Origin: Gemmatimonas sp.
GTDB lineage: Bacteria; Gemmatimonadota; Gemmatimonadetes; Longimicrobiales; Longimicrobiaceae
DNA length: 36,931 nucleotides
NCBI GenBank assembly: GCA_009380025.1
Contig: WHSP01000028.1
Location: 1-36,931, forward strand
Direction: 5' to 3'
Shown: positions 1 through 8,628 of the stretch, one piece after another
How the letters are laid out: each line of letters opens with the position of its first letter
Position numbering within the stretch: the first letter of the stretch is position 1
Translations under genes and position numbers: made by a program
The notes under the pieces: generated by a model
The model's input: the letters and a program-made list of their open reading frames with translations, nothing else
The model's database searches: none
What the model was told of the DNA's origin: nothing

Positions 1-54
1 CCTGCACGATTTCTCTTCGGCCTTCGCGCAGCCTGTTTTTCAACAGCCTTCTAG
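1..54 (+). repeat. Right-hand part of dispersed CTAG-ended repeat (copy D)
   Basis: The first 54 bases are the right half of the repeat family described at 29922-30074. Bases 1-27 are identical to 8741-8767. The right terminal inverted repeat reads TTTTTCAACAGCCTTCTAG, ending at 54. The left half lies outside the window. The next bases, AAGGAGG, look like a Shine-Dalgarno sequence, but no start codon at a useful distance opens a convincing gene. Confidence 0.85.
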
Positions 55-267
55 AAGGAGGGTCAGTCTGAATCCGTTGCACTCACGCAGCGATCGATTC
101 GTAGCGGGCGCACACGGCGCTCTTGCTCGAATGGCGGGATCGCCGCCTCCTCACAGTCGCCTTGCTTGTGCCCGCTCGACGGGTTCGGCGGTCCCGTGCC
201 TGGACCCCGCCTGGATTGGTGACGCCACGGGACACGTCGTAGTCCGCGGGAAGGGAACCCACCTCTG

Positions 268-993
268 ATGACCGCACTGGGTTATGCTCTCGTGGCCGGC
301 ATTGCGAACGTCGCCGGCGGCTTGTTGATCACCACGGCTTCGCCGCGCGGCATCGCTTCGCAACGACTGTTGCTCGGATTCGGCGCCGGGTTCATGCTCT
401 CAGTCGCTCTGCTGGCGATGTTGCCGCACGCACTCGAACAGCAGGCGAGCGCAGCGGCTTGGGTCGTCGTCGGGTACCTGCTCGTCCATGTGACCCAGCA
501 CGTTCTCACGCCCCATTTCCATTTCGGTGAGGAAACGCACCCCGAGGCGATGATCGATCGGTGGGTCGGCACCGCGGCTCTCCTCGGATTGCTTCTCCAT
601 ACCTTCTTCGACGGGGTCGCGATCGCGAGCGCATTCGACGTCGGGACGACGCTCGGAGTCCTCGTCTTCCTGGCCGTCTTCGTGCACAAGGTGCCCGAAG
701 GGGTGACGGTCGCCTCGATCATGCTCGTCAGCGGGAACTCCGAACGGCACGCCCTTCTCGCAGTACTGCTGCTCGGCGCCTCGACTCTATGCGGCGTGCT
801 CCTGACCGCGTGGGTTGAGCCACTCGCCCGCCACGGACTCGCGCTGAGCGCCGGTGTTACCCTCTATGTCGCGGCGTCCAACCTGATTCCAGAGGTCCAG
901 AAGGAGCAGGACTGGGTCTCGGGGTTTGCTGTCTTCCTCGGGGTCACGACCTACGCGATCGCCCAAGTGCTGCTCGCCGAATTCATCATCTGA
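268..993 (+). CDS. ZIP family divalent metal transporter
   Basis: A 241-residue, almost wholly hydrophobic protein with about eight membrane segments, the usual size for a bacterial ZIP (ZupT/GufA-like) transporter. The family's metal-site helices are clear: HTFFDG at residues 111-116 (His111, Asp115) and HKVPEG at 140-145 (His140, Glu144), followed by a LIPE motif near 205. A His-rich loop at about 78-91 lies between transmembrane segments 3 and 4, the usual cytoplasmic metal-sensing loop. It is expected to move Zn2+, Fe2+ or a similar ion into the cytoplasm across the inner membrane; the metal cannot be read from the sequence. The ATG at 268 has a purine-rich AAGGGA 11 nt upstream. The next gene, rarA, begins 16 nt after the stop with no obvious functional link. 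Confidence 0.9.
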   Translation: MTALGYALVAGIANVAGGLLITTASPRGIASQRLLLGFGAGFMLSVALLAMLPHALEQQASAAAWVVVGYLLVHVTQHVLTPHFHFGEETHPEAMIDRWVGTAALLGLLLHTFFDGVAIASAFDVGTTLGVLVFLAVFVHKVPEGVTVASIMLVSGNSERHALLAVLLLGASTLCGVLLTAWVEPLARHGLALSAGVTLYVAASNLIPEVQKEQDWVSGFAVFLGVTTYAIAQVLLAEFII

Positions 994-1009
994 CAGCGGA
1001 ACACGGTCA

Positions 1010-2362
1010 ATGGCGGACGACTCCCTCTCCCTCTTCCCCGGCGGCACGTCCGGCGACGAGCGCCCGCCGCAGGCGGCCGATCCGCAGATCGATGATCATC
1101 GGGATGTGCCGCTAGCGGAGCGCATGCGACCCCGATCGCTCGACGAGATCGTCGGTCAGGAAACGTTGGTCGGGTCGGAGGGCCTCGTCCGTCGCCTCCA
1201 GGGGGCGGGACAGATCCCGAGTCTGATTCTCCACGGTCCGCCCGGAACCGGCAAGACGACGCTCGGCAGGCTGCTCGCCCGCGCGGTCGGCGCCGCCTTC
1301 GTGCCCTTCAGCGCGGTCAGCGAAGGAGTGCCTCGACTCCGCGAGATCATGAAGGCGGCCGAGGAGAGGCGCCGCGCTCGAAGGCGAACCCTTCTCTTCA
1401 TCGATGAAATCCACCGCCTCAACAAGGGACAGCAGGATTTTCTGCTTCCGTTCGTGGAGTCGGGCCTGATCACGCTGGTGGGGGCTACGACCGAGCACCC
1501 TGCCTTCGAGGTGAATACGGCGCTGCTTTCGCGGACACGAGTTCTCGTCCTCGAGCCGTTGGGTGAGGAGGATCTACGGCTCCTTCTGAGGCGCTCCCTA
1601 GAGGACGCCGAGCGCGGCCTCGGCGAATTGAAGCTCGACGTGACACCCGAGGCCGAGAGGGAGATCGTCGTAAAGGCCGCGGGTGATGCGCGACAGGCGC
1701 TGACGGCACTCGAGGTCGCGGCGAAGCTCGTCGGCCCAGGGGGTGTCGTGGACGTCGAAATCGTTCGAGAGGCGCTCCAGCAGAGGTTGTCTCGATACGA
1801 CACGACGACCGCATTCCAACTGCTCTCCGCCTTTCATAAATCGCTGCGGTCGAGCCAGGGCGATGCCGCCCTCTACTGGGCGATGCGGATGATCCGCGGT
1901 GGGGAGGATCCGCTCGTGCTGCTACGCCGGATCGTCGCCGCTGCGTATGAGGACGTCGGGTTGGCCGACCCGCAAGCCGGAATCGTCGCAGTGCAGGCGA
2001 TGCAGGCGTTCGAAAGGCTGGGAGCGCCGGAGGGGTACTTACCGCTGGCGAACGCGATCCTGTACGTGGCGAGCGCTCCCAAATCGAACCGGGCCTATCT
2101 CGGGATGGCTGCGGCGCGCGAAGCCGCCGAGCGATTCCCGGACGCGCCGGTACCACTGCACCTCCGCAATGCCTCGACATCTCTGATGCGCGACTGGGGT
2201 TTCGGACAAGGGTATCGGTACGCACACGACTTCGAGGATGCATACGTCGACCTTCAGTGCCTGCCGGATGAGGTTGCGGGCGAACGCTTCTACGATCCCA
2301 GCGACCGAGGCTTCGAGGCCACCGTCAGCAAGCTCATGAGAGAGCGCGGGCAGCTCGAATGA
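1010..2362 (+). CDS. rarA: Replication-associated recombination protein A (RarA/MgsA), AAA+ ATPase
   Basis: A 450-residue AAA+ ATPase of the RarA/WRNIP1 family, close to the 447 residues of E. coli RarA. It acts at stalled replication forks as a clamp-loader-like tetramer. Walker A GPPGTGKT is at residues 76-83, Walker B with DEIH at 132-135, and the sensor 1 region reads LVGATTEHPAFEV. The C-terminal half carries the typical RarA segment for tetramerisation (SLMRDWGFGQGYRYAHD). The ATG at 1010 (MADDS) was chosen because longer in-frame openings run back through the ZIP gene and give no family-like sequence. No strong ribosome-binding site is visible. The stop overlaps the start of the next gene as ATGA, indicating translational coupling to the transporter genes. 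Confidence 0.95.
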   Translation: MADDSLSLFPGGTSGDERPPQAADPQIDDHRDVPLAERMRPRSLDEIVGQETLVGSEGLVRRLQGAGQIPSLILHGPPGTGKTTLGRLLARAVGAAFVPFSAVSEGVPRLREIMKAAEERRRARRRTLLFIDEIHRLNKGQQDFLLPFVESGLITLVGATTEHPAFEVNTALLSRTRVLVLEPLGEEDLRLLLRRSLEDAERGLGELKLDVTPEAEREIVVKAAGDARQALTALEVAAKLVGPGGVVDVEIVREALQQRLSRYDTTTAFQLLSAFHKSLRSSQGDAALYWAMRMIRGGEDPLVLLRRIVAAAYEDVGLADPQAGIVAVQAMQAFERLGAPEGYLPLANAILYVASAPKSNRAYLGMAAAREAAERFPDAPVPLHLRNASTSLMRDWGFGQGYRYAHDFEDAYVDLQCLPDEVAGERFYDPSDRGFEATVSKLMRERGQLE

Positions 2363-3621
2363 CGGAACCTGGTACCACGCGGAGCGGTCATCTGGGGTTG
2401 CTCTTCGAGCTGGGCTGGCAACGGATCGGCGGCTTGCTGCGCAGTCCGACACCGAAGCTTGTACTCGGTGTTGGACTGCCGGCCGCCGTCCTGTGCAGTG
2501 CTCTCGTAGTTCTCGGGCGGGCGGGGGTTCCGAACCCGTCCGGCGCCGCCGGGGGCCTCACGCTCGGACTGCTCGTATCGGCTACTCTCTCCTTCCTCTC
2601 GTACGGCGTGCTCTTCGGAGGTTCCGACAACCTCTTCCTCAGGCAGCTTGGCGTGGCAGGACGAGAGCTCTACCTGGAGAGGGGCTTGCGGCTTTGCTTC
2701 GCGGGGGCGGTGACGGTCGTGGCTGTGCTCATCCCTTTCGCGGCCGCCGGCGATCCCCTCGGACCGCCGCTAGTGATCGGCCTGACGGCGGCGGCGGTGT
2801 GTCTGGGAACGGCCAATCTCGCCTACGCATGGGCGGCCCGCTCAACCGCGGGGGGAGGGTCGAATCGCCTTCTCTCCGCCGGCATCCGGCAGTGGGATCC
2901 GGGCCTGGCCCGAGCCGCCCCGCTCGTATACGCTCCGCTCCTTCCCTTCTTGGCGGGCTCCTTCGCGGGTGCCGTGGTCGGCGGCGCTCAACAGCTGACC
3001 GGGCTGCTCGTCCTGGCTTCCGTGGTCGTCGCTGTAGCAGGGACCAGACTCGGGGCGGCGCTCTTCGCCCCGGCTTCGGCTCGATTCCTTCCCACCGCGA
3101 CGGAGATGTCATATGCACCACCACCCGAAGGCGGTGGCGAAGAGTTCCGGCAACGTCGCGGCCTCGCGTCGCTTCTGCCGAGGCCTGCAGCCGCCGTCTG
3201 GGTCCGCGACGCCACCGTCGGTAGCCGTAGGTTCGGTTGGGCGGCGCGGGTCACCTGGCCTGTCGTGATCGTCTCGATCGTCGCGCTGGCGCGGTGGGGC
3301 GAGAGCAGTGCGGCGCACGCCTGGGTCGTCGCGGCAGTCGGACTGGCGCTCGTCATCCAGGCGGCAGCCGTGGTCGGTCTCGGGATCGTCGAGCGCCATG
3401 GGCCCCGCTGGATCGACCGATCGATGGGGATCGCCTGGCGCCATCGCTTCGCCGGCCGCTGGGCTTGGAGCTGGGGCCTGTCACTCTGGCTGCTGGTGCC
3501 GGTGGCCCTCGCATGGTGGTGGTGGAGCGGCTTCGGGACGGCGTGGGCCTGGCCGGTGGCGGGCGCCTTCTCGGCCGGTGTTGCCACGATGGCTTCCCTG
3601 TTGAACTCGGAGCGTCGATGA
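2359..3621 (+). CDS. Polytopic membrane protein, probable ABC transporter permease subunit
   Basis: A 420-residue integral membrane protein rich in Ala, Gly, Leu and Val, with about 9-10 hydrophobic segments (for example near residues 35-55, 65-85, 105-125, 135-155, 195-230, 300-345 and 370-412) and a Trp-rich last third. No family motif is recognisable. Its role is inferred from its position: it overlaps rarA by ATGA at its start and the downstream ABC ATPase by ATGA at its end, so it is probably the membrane partner of that ATPase. A short hydrophilic stretch at about residues 250-275 splits the protein into two halves. The substrate is unknown. Confidence 0.7.
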   Translation: MTEPGTTRSGHLGLLFELGWQRIGGLLRSPTPKLVLGVGLPAAVLCSALVVLGRAGVPNPSGAAGGLTLGLLVSATLSFLSYGVLFGGSDNLFLRQLGVAGRELYLERGLRLCFAGAVTVVAVLIPFAAAGDPLGPPLVIGLTAAAVCLGTANLAYAWAARSTAGGGSNRLLSAGIRQWDPGLARAAPLVYAPLLPFLAGSFAGAVVGGAQQLTGLLVLASVVVAVAGTRLGAALFAPASARFLPTATEMSYAPPPEGGGEEFRQRRGLASLLPRPAAAVWVRDATVGSRRFGWAARVTWPVVIVSIVALARWGESSAAHAWVVAAVGLALVIQAAAVVGLGIVERHGPRWIDRSMGIAWRHRFAGRWAWSWGLSLWLLVPVALAWWWWSGFGTAWAWPVAGAFSAGVATMASLLNSERR

Positions 3622-4325
3622 CGGAGGAATCCCTTCTCGAGGTCCGCGATCTGAGCAAGTCCTATCGTCGGCGTCCAGTGCTGCGTACTCTTGCCCTCGT
3701 AGTGAAGGAAGGGGAAGCGGTGGCCGTCATCGGTCCGAACGGCGCTGGGAAGTCAACGTTCCTCGGCTGCATCACCGGCGACCGGATCCCCGACGCCGGT
3801 TCGATCCGCGTGTGCGGTCACGACCCCTTCGTGGATCAATCGGTCGTGGCGAACTGGATGGGCTCGGTACCCGAAACCCCATTCCTGTACGGCGAGCTCA
3901 CCATCGCTGAAACGATTCGCTTCGTCTCCCGGGTTCGGGGCATGGATCGGGAGGACGCAGCGGGTGAGTCGGCGCGCCTCCTCGACCTTTTCGGCCTCGC
4001 GGGAGCCGAAGACGTTCTGTGTCGCGAGCTTTCCCAGGGAATGGGGCGCAAGACGGCCATCGTCCTCGCGCTGCTCCACCGCCCGAGGCTTCTGATTCTG
4101 GATGAGATCTTCAACGGTCTCGATCTGCCCTCGGCGGACCGGTTGATCGCCGAACTCGATGCGCACCGTGCGCGAGGCGGCGCTTTTTTGCTATCCAGCC
4201 ACAACTTGTCGCTCCTGGCGTCCGTGTGCGATCGCGGTCTGCTACTTGCTCCCGACAGCTGGACTAACCTCGACGAAGAGGAGTGGCAACGCTGGAAAGA
4301 GGCCCCTGCTCTGACACCCGCGTAG
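3618..4325 (+). CDS. ABC transporter ATP-binding protein
   Basis: A 235-residue ABC ATPase. Walker A GPNGAGKS is at residues 39-46, Walker B LLILDE at 158-163 and the H-loop histidine at 195. The signature motif is LSQGMGRK (138-145), a variant of LSGGQ seen in ABC-2 type exporters. The Q-loop region reads PETPFLYGELT, also as in ABC-2/CcmA-like ATPases. The start ATG overlaps the stop of the membrane gene (ATGA), so the two are almost certainly co-translated as one transporter. The direction is probably export, by family resemblance; the cargo is unknown. The in-frame region upstream of 3618 is a shadow of the permease gene. Confidence 0.9.
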   Translation: MTEESLLEVRDLSKSYRRRPVLRTLALVVKEGEAVAVIGPNGAGKSTFLGCITGDRIPDAGSIRVCGHDPFVDQSVVANWMGSVPETPFLYGELTIAETIRFVSRVRGMDREDAAGESARLLDLFGLAGAEDVLCRELSQGMGRKTAIVLALLHRPRLLILDEIFNGLDLPSADRLIAELDAHRARGGAFLLSSHNLSLLASVCDRGLLLAPDSWTNLDEEEWQRWKEAPALTPA

Positions 4326-4382
4326 ACACACCATCTCGGGACGCGAAGCCTCCGTCCCCCACAGCATCTTCAGAGGAGAAAT

Positions 4383-4874
4383 ATGGGCCGGATTCGGTTG
4401 CGCTCGCTTGTCAGTCTCGGGTTGTTCCTGGCGCTGTCCGCATGTGGCGGTGGCGTGTTCCAGCAGCCGGAGGTGCGATTGCAAGCCGTTGAGCTCGCCG
4501 GTCTGGGGTTGCGCGGCGGCACCCTCATGTTCAACGTCGAGATCACGAATCCCAATCGGTTCGCCCTCAACGCAAATCAGCTCGACTATCAGCTATCGAT
4601 CGCCGAAAACGAGGCCGCCGCTGACACCGTTTGGTACGATCTGGCGAGCGGCACGTACGCGGAGTCGATTTCAGTGGGGGCAGGCGAGACCGCCACGGTC
4701 GAGGTGCCAGTCGAGTTCACCTATTCCGGGTTGGGAGGTGCCGCGGCCTCGGTCCTTCGCGCGGGCGCCTTCAGTTATCGCGCAACGGGAACCGTCGACG
4801 TCCGAACTCCGCTCGGCTCTCGCGAGGTCCCCTTCCAGCACAACGGAACGGTGACGCTGCTTGGGTCGAGGTAG
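4383..4874 (+). CDS. Lipoprotein with LEA14/WHy-like domain
   Basis: A 163-residue protein with a lipoprotein signal peptide: basic MGRIRLR, a hydrophobic stretch, and a lipobox L-S-A-C with the lipidated Cys at about residue 21. The mature part has the layout of LEA14/water-stress-and-hypersensitive-response (WHy) domains: a beta-rich fold, an N-terminal strand like VELAGLGLRGGTLMF, and the characteristic ITNPNRFAL (NPN) followed by a conserved LDYQLSI strand. It is probably anchored in the periplasmic face of a membrane. Members of this family occur as small stress-related or outer-membrane lipoproteins, and a molecular function is not established. GAGGAG is 4 nt before the ATG. It is the last gene before a 196-nt gap. 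Confidence 0.8.
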   Translation: MGRIRLRSLVSLGLFLALSACGGGVFQQPEVRLQAVELAGLGLRGGTLMFNVEITNPNRFALNANQLDYQLSIAENEAAADTVWYDLASGTYAESISVGAGETATVEVPVEFTYSGLGGAAASVLRAGAFSYRATGTVDVRTPLGSREVPFQHNGTVTLLGSR

Positions 4875-4910
4875 GAATGACGCGGCGCCGGACTCGGAAG
4901 ACGGAGGTTT

Positions 4911-4938
4911 CCAGCTGCCAGTTACCGTTGCCGGTTGA
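4911..4938. repeat. Short intergenic repeat related to the ychF upstream repeat
   Basis: The segment CAGCTGCCAGTTACCGTTGC followed by CGG is, on the opposite strand, closely similar to the GGTAACTGGCAACCG repeats at 15665-15698. Both lie in short gaps just upstream of a GTPase gene (hflX here, ychF there). Confidence 0.5.
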
Positions 4939-5022
4939 CTGCCGTGCTTCCGACGGCCGACGACGCCTTGCGACCAAGCCCAGGCGTCGTTCCCTTGAGG
5001 CGAAGTAGATCGGGGAAATCCT

Positions 5023-5051
5023 CCCGGCCTCTGGTCGAGTCCGGGTTTTTT
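5023..5051 (+). terminator. Hairpin plus T6 in the hflX leader
   Basis: CCCGG (5023-5027) can pair with CCGGG (5041-5045), directly followed by six T residues (5046-5051). This has the form of an intrinsic terminator. It ends only 19 nt before the hflX start, so it either ends transcripts from the lipoprotein gene or attenuates hflX. The stem is only 5 bp with a 13-nt loop, so it may be weak. Confidence 0.45.
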
Positions 5052-5070
5052 CGAAAAGCAAACAGAATCG

Positions 5071-6357
5071 ATGATAGAGCTGGAGACGCCGCGCGAGCGA
5101 GCGGTGCTCGTGGGAGCCCCGTCCAAACGGCTCCCCGCAGAGACGGCTGCCGAGCACCTGGAGGAGTTGGCGCGGCTAACGGATACCGCTGGTGCGGAGA
5201 TCGTCGGCTCCCTCGTCCAGCGCCTCGACACCCCTCACCCGCGATCCTACCTCGGCGAGGGAAAAATCGAAGAGTTGCGTGAGCTGTTGGATGAGGCGAA
5301 CGCGACTCTGGTTGTCTTCGACGAGGAACTCTCACCCGCGCAGGGCAAGAACCTCGAGGATCTGCTCGGGCGGCGTGTGCTGGACCGAGCGGAGCTCATC
5401 CTGGACATTTTCGCTACTCGGGCACGAACGTCGGAAGCGAAGACGCAGGTGGAGCTGGCGCAGTTGCAGTACCTGCTCCCGCGTCTGACCCGAATGTGGG
5501 CGCACCTTTCGCGCGTCCGGGGTGGGATTGGTATGCGGGGTCCGGGTGAGACCCAGCTCGAGACCGACCGGCAGATGATCAATCGCAAGATCAGCCGCTT
5601 GAAAGCGGATCTCGAGCGGGTGGCCCGTCGACGCGCTACTCAGCGAAGCGGTCGGAACGAAGCGTTCCGGGCGGCTCTGGTCGGCTATACGAACGCTGGC
5701 AAGTCGTCCATCCTTCGGGGGATGTCCGGTGCGGACGTGTTCGTCGAAGATCGTCTCTTTGCTACTCTGGATGCCGCCACCCGAGCCGTCGACCTCGGGG
5801 ATGGCTACGAGTGCTTGCTGAGCGATACCGTCGGCTTCATCCGAAAGCTGCCCCACCACCTTGTCGCATCGTTCCGAGCGACGCTCGAGGAATCGCGGGA
5901 CGCGGACCTTCTCCTCCACGTGATAGACCTCTCGCACCCGGGATGGGAAGAGCAGAGGGGGGTCGTCGAGGCGGTCCTTGCCGATCTCGAGCTCGACGAG
6001 CAACCGACCATCCTCGTCTTCAATAAGGTGGACCGCTTGACCCACGAGGAGGAGGAGATCTGGCGCCGTCGAGTCGCCGTCGAGGAATCGCACCCCGCAG
6101 TCTTCGTCTCGACTCTCGAGCCGGGGGGGATCGAGCCCCTCAGGACGCTTCTCCGCGATACGATTCGGAGTGCCAACCCGCGGATGAGGATCACCCTGCC
6201 CGCCGCCGAAGGCGGCATTCTCGCCGAGATCTACCGGGACGGCGAAGTACTGCGGCGTGAGGAGGAGAACGGAACGGTGATCGTGCATGCACGGTTACCC
6301 GCCGCGACGGTCGGCCGACTGCGGCGGCGACCGCAAGTGCAGGTATCCGAGGATTGA
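5071..6357 (+). CDS. hflX: Ribosome-associated GTPase HflX
   Basis: A 428-residue HflX-family GTPase, which binds the 50S subunit or 70S ribosome and splits or rescues stalled ribosomes under stress. The N-terminal HflX domain (about 1-195) includes the conserved PRSYLGEGKIEEL and the GGIGMRGPGETQLE glycine-rich motif. The G domain follows with G1 GYTNAGKS (205-212), G3 DTVG (252-255) and G4 NKVD (318-321). The C-terminal extension runs to 428. The ATG at 5071 has no clear Shine-Dalgarno and lies 19 nt after a hairpin with a T-run. Its stop overlaps the TTG start of the following gene, and it heads a tightly packed group of genes. Confidence 0.95.
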   Translation: MIELETPRERAVLVGAPSKRLPAETAAEHLEELARLTDTAGAEIVGSLVQRLDTPHPRSYLGEGKIEELRELLDEANATLVVFDEELSPAQGKNLEDLLGRRVLDRAELILDIFATRARTSEAKTQVELAQLQYLLPRLTRMWAHLSRVRGGIGMRGPGETQLETDRQMINRKISRLKADLERVARRRATQRSGRNEAFRAALVGYTNAGKSSILRGMSGADVFVEDRLFATLDAATRAVDLGDGYECLLSDTVGFIRKLPHHLVASFRATLEESRDADLLLHVIDLSHPGWEEQRGVVEAVLADLELDEQPTILVFNKVDRLTHEEEEIWRRRVAVEESHPAVFVSTLEPGGIEPLRTLLRDTIRSANPRMRITLPAAEGGILAEIYRDGEVLRREEENGTVIVHARLPAATVGRLRRRPQVQVSED

Positions 6358-7232
6358 GCCGTCCCCCCCGCCGCCACGTCCTGATCGTCGGCCCGGGTCG
6401 CCTTGGGCTGGGGATCGGGGCGGAGCTCCTCGAGGGGGATGCCACGGTGCGGATCACCTATTGGGGGCACGCCGAATCCGCGCCCGACCATCCGATGTTC
6501 ATGACCGGCGCCGCTACCTACGTGGGGCCCGGCAAAGTTCCGAGCACGCATCCCGACGGCGTGTTGATCACCACCCCCGACGGACGGATACGAGAAGCCG
6601 CGACCCTCGTGGCCGCGGCGTTTCGACCGCCCGTTCCCGTCCTGCATACCAGCGGGGTTCTCGGCCCGGATCCGCTGGCCGTTCTGGCTGAAAGGGGCGA
6701 TCCCGTTGGGTCACTGCACCCGCTGGTCTCCGTCGCCAATCCGGTACGCGATGCGCATAAGCTACGGGGCGCTTGGTTCGGCGTCGAGGGCGACCCGGGT
6801 GCCCTCGAGCTGGCGCGCTTTCTAGTCGATGCTCTCGAGGGCGACCTCATCCGGATCGATCCCGGGGGCAAGCCACTCTACCACGCGGCCGCCGTGTTCG
6901 CCTCGAACTACGCGGTCGCCCTTCTGTCGGTGGCCGAGCGGCTGATGCGGGAGGCAGGCGTCGATCCGCAGAGCGCGCGGGAATCGCTGACATCTCTCGC
7001 TGCCGGCGCCGTGCAAAACGTTGCTGCGGTGGGACCAGTCGACGCCCTGACGGGACCGATCTGCCGAGGCGATGCCGAGACGGTTGCACTCCACCTCGGG
7101 CGGTTGTCGGGTCAGGATCGACCACTATATTCCGTGCTCGCCCGGGAGACGCTTCTCCTGGCGATCGCCCGGGGACTCGCTCCGGATGCGGCCGCCCGTC
7201 TGTCGGATCTGCTCTGGGAACTGAAGGCGTGA
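6354..7232 (+). CDS. Rossmann-like / DUF2520 domain protein
   Basis: A 292-residue protein with an N-terminal Rossmann fold (nucleotide-binding loop [11 protein letters not shown] at about residues 12-22) and a C-terminal helical DUF2520 domain. The overall plan is that of 2-dehydropantoate reductase- or prephenate dehydrogenase-like enzymes, including HTSG near 98 and GSLHPLVS near 118, both conserved in the DUF2520 family. It is probably an NAD(P)-dependent oxidoreductase of unknown substrate. The TTG start overlaps the hflX stop and its own stop overlaps the GTG of pdxJ, so it is translationally coupled on both sides. Coupling to pdxJ hints at cofactor or precursor metabolism, but that is inference. 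Confidence 0.8.
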   Translation: MSRPPRRHVLIVGPGRLGLGIGAELLEGDATVRITYWGHAESAPDHPMFMTGAATYVGPGKVPSTHPDGVLITTPDGRIREAATLVAAAFRPPVPVLHTSGVLGPDPLAVLAERGDPVGSLHPLVSVANPVRDAHKLRGAWFGVEGDPGALELARFLVDALEGDLIRIDPGGKPLYHAAAVFASNYAVALLSVAERLMREAGVDPQSARESLTSLAAGAVQNVAAVGPVDALTGPICRGDAETVALHLGRLSGQDRPLYSVLARETLLLAIARGLAPDAAARLSDLLWELKA

Positions 7233-7960
7233 GGTTCTACGTCAATATCGACCACGTCGCGACAGTGCGCCAAGCGCGTCGCACCGACGAGCCCGATCCG
7301 GTTCGTGCCGCCGTCCTCGCGGAGCTCGGGGGCGCCGATGGGATCACCGTCCACCTTCGCGAGGACCGGCGGCACATCCAGGAGCGCGATGTCGAGTTGC
7401 TCCTGCAAACAGTCCAGAGCGTCGTCAACCTCGAGATGGCCGTCGCACCCGAGATCGTCGACCTCGCCGTTGCGTGGAAGCCGGCACAAGTGACCCTCGT
7501 GCCCGAGAAGCGGGAGGAGGTCACGACGGAGGGCGGTCTCGCGGTCGTGGGATCTGGCAGCGGCAATGCTCTCGAGACGGCTCTCCACCGTCTGCGGGAG
7601 GCGAGTCTTCGTACGTCGCTCTTCATCGATCCGGATCCGGAAGTCATTCGCGCCTCTGCGGACCTCGAGGTCGAAGCGATCGAGCTTCACACGGGCGAAT
7701 ACGCCAATGCTCGAGACGGCGACAAGCGGGAACAACTTTCGCGGTTGCAACGCGCCGCAGCGCTCGGGGCCTCGCTCGGTCTGGCCGTCCACGCCGGCCA
7801 CGGCCTCACCTACCGGAACGTGGCCTCGGTCGCGAGGATTCCGGAGATCGAGGAGTTGAACATCGGCCATTCCATCGTCTCCCACGCGCTCTTCGTCGGC
7901 ATCGAGAAGGCTGTGCGGGAGATGAAGGAAGTGGTTCGAGCGGCAAGGGAGACAGCTTGA
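7229..7960 (+). CDS. pdxJ: Pyridoxine 5'-phosphate synthase PdxJ
   Basis: A 243-residue TIM-barrel enzyme that condenses 1-deoxy-D-xylulose 5-phosphate with 3-amino-2-oxopropyl phosphate in the DXP-dependent pathway to pyridoxal phosphate. Family segments are plain: [13 protein letters not shown] at the start, [24 protein letters not shown] with the catalytic Glu, [10 protein letters not shown], and the phosphate-binding [13 protein letters not shown] near the C-terminus. The GTG start at 7229 gives [11 protein letters not shown], the normal family N-terminus, and overlaps the preceding stop. The stop overlaps the next start at 7960. PLP from this pathway would serve the cysteine desulfurase encoded at the far end of the window. 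Confidence 0.95.
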   Translation: MRFYVNIDHVATVRQARRTDEPDPVRAAVLAELGGADGITVHLREDRRHIQERDVELLLQTVQSVVNLEMAVAPEIVDLAVAWKPAQVTLVPEKREEVTTEGGLAVVGSGSGNALETALHRLREASLRTSLFIDPDPEVIRASADLEVEAIELHTGEYANARDGDKREQLSRLQRAAALGASLGLAVHAGHGLTYRNVASVARIPEIEELNIGHSIVSHALFVGIEKAVREMKEVVRAARETA

Positions 7961-8628
7961 TGTCCCAGCGGCTGAACGAATACTTCGCATCGGAAGCCAC
8001 GGAGTACCTGGAGCAGCTCGAGGGGCTCCTCGCCCTGCCCGAGGTCCCGGATTCCCATGCGCTGCTGCGCCTCTCCACCGGTGTCAGGGGGAGCGCGAAG
8101 ATGGCGGGAGCGGAGAAGGTCGCCGGCGTTGCCGAGCGCCTCGAGCAGGCCGTTCGCTCCCTCCGCTCGACTCGCGCCCAGTGGAGTGACGAGCTCCGCG
8201 ACGTTGCCAAGCAGACAGTGGCGGATCTCAAGATCCTCGTGCAAGCCCATCATTGGGGAGACGAAGAGGACCGACGCCTCGCGAACGTCCTTGGCCAGTG
8301 GGACCGCCTGGAGAATACCGGAGCCGGGGCGTCGCCCCAAGCCGTGTCGGTCTCGGCCTTGTTCTACGAAGGCTCCGGACCGCACCTGGTCGGGAAGGGC
8401 GACCGGGAGGTGACCGCCGCCGTCGTTGAGGAGCCCCCGGTCGTCAGCGTCGGAACCCTCCTCTTTCGCGGAGAGAGTGCCATCCGCCATGCGCTTTCAC
8501 TGCGGCCCGAAATCGGACGGGCGCTCTCCGACGGCGACAATGGGGGCCAACCTCTCTCGGCCATCCTCGACGAGCTCTTCGACCTGCTAGAGCTCGGGCT
8601 GACCGGCGACCCGCTGGAAAGTCGTTGA
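7960..8628 (+). CDS. HPt-like domain protein lacking the phospho-acceptor histidine
   Basis: A 222-residue protein. Its first ~95 residues have the helical pattern of an HPt/CheA P1 domain: YFASEATEYLEQLEGLL, then LLRLSTGVRGSAKMAGAEKV where the family has a His-x-x-Lys-Gly motif. Here the His position is Thr40 and the Lys is Arg, so phosphotransfer through this site is not expected. The C-terminal half carries two similar short motifs, VSVSALFYEG (129-138) and VSVGTLLFRG (162-171), separated by acidic linkers, and ends with a Leu-rich helix. The ATG overlaps the pdxJ stop. The last four codons and the TGA fall within the degenerate terminal repeat of the element at 8614-8795. The role may be scaffolding in signalling; this is inference. 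Confidence 0.75.
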   Translation: MSQRLNEYFASEATEYLEQLEGLLALPEVPDSHALLRLSTGVRGSAKMAGAEKVAGVAERLEQAVRSLRSTRAQWSDELRDVAKQTVADLKILVQAHHWGDEEDRRLANVLGQWDRLENTGAGASPQAVSVSALFYEGSGPHLVGKGDREVTAAVVEEPPVVSVGTLLFRGESAIRHALSLRPEIGRALSDGDNGGQPLSAILDELFDLLELGLTGDPLESR

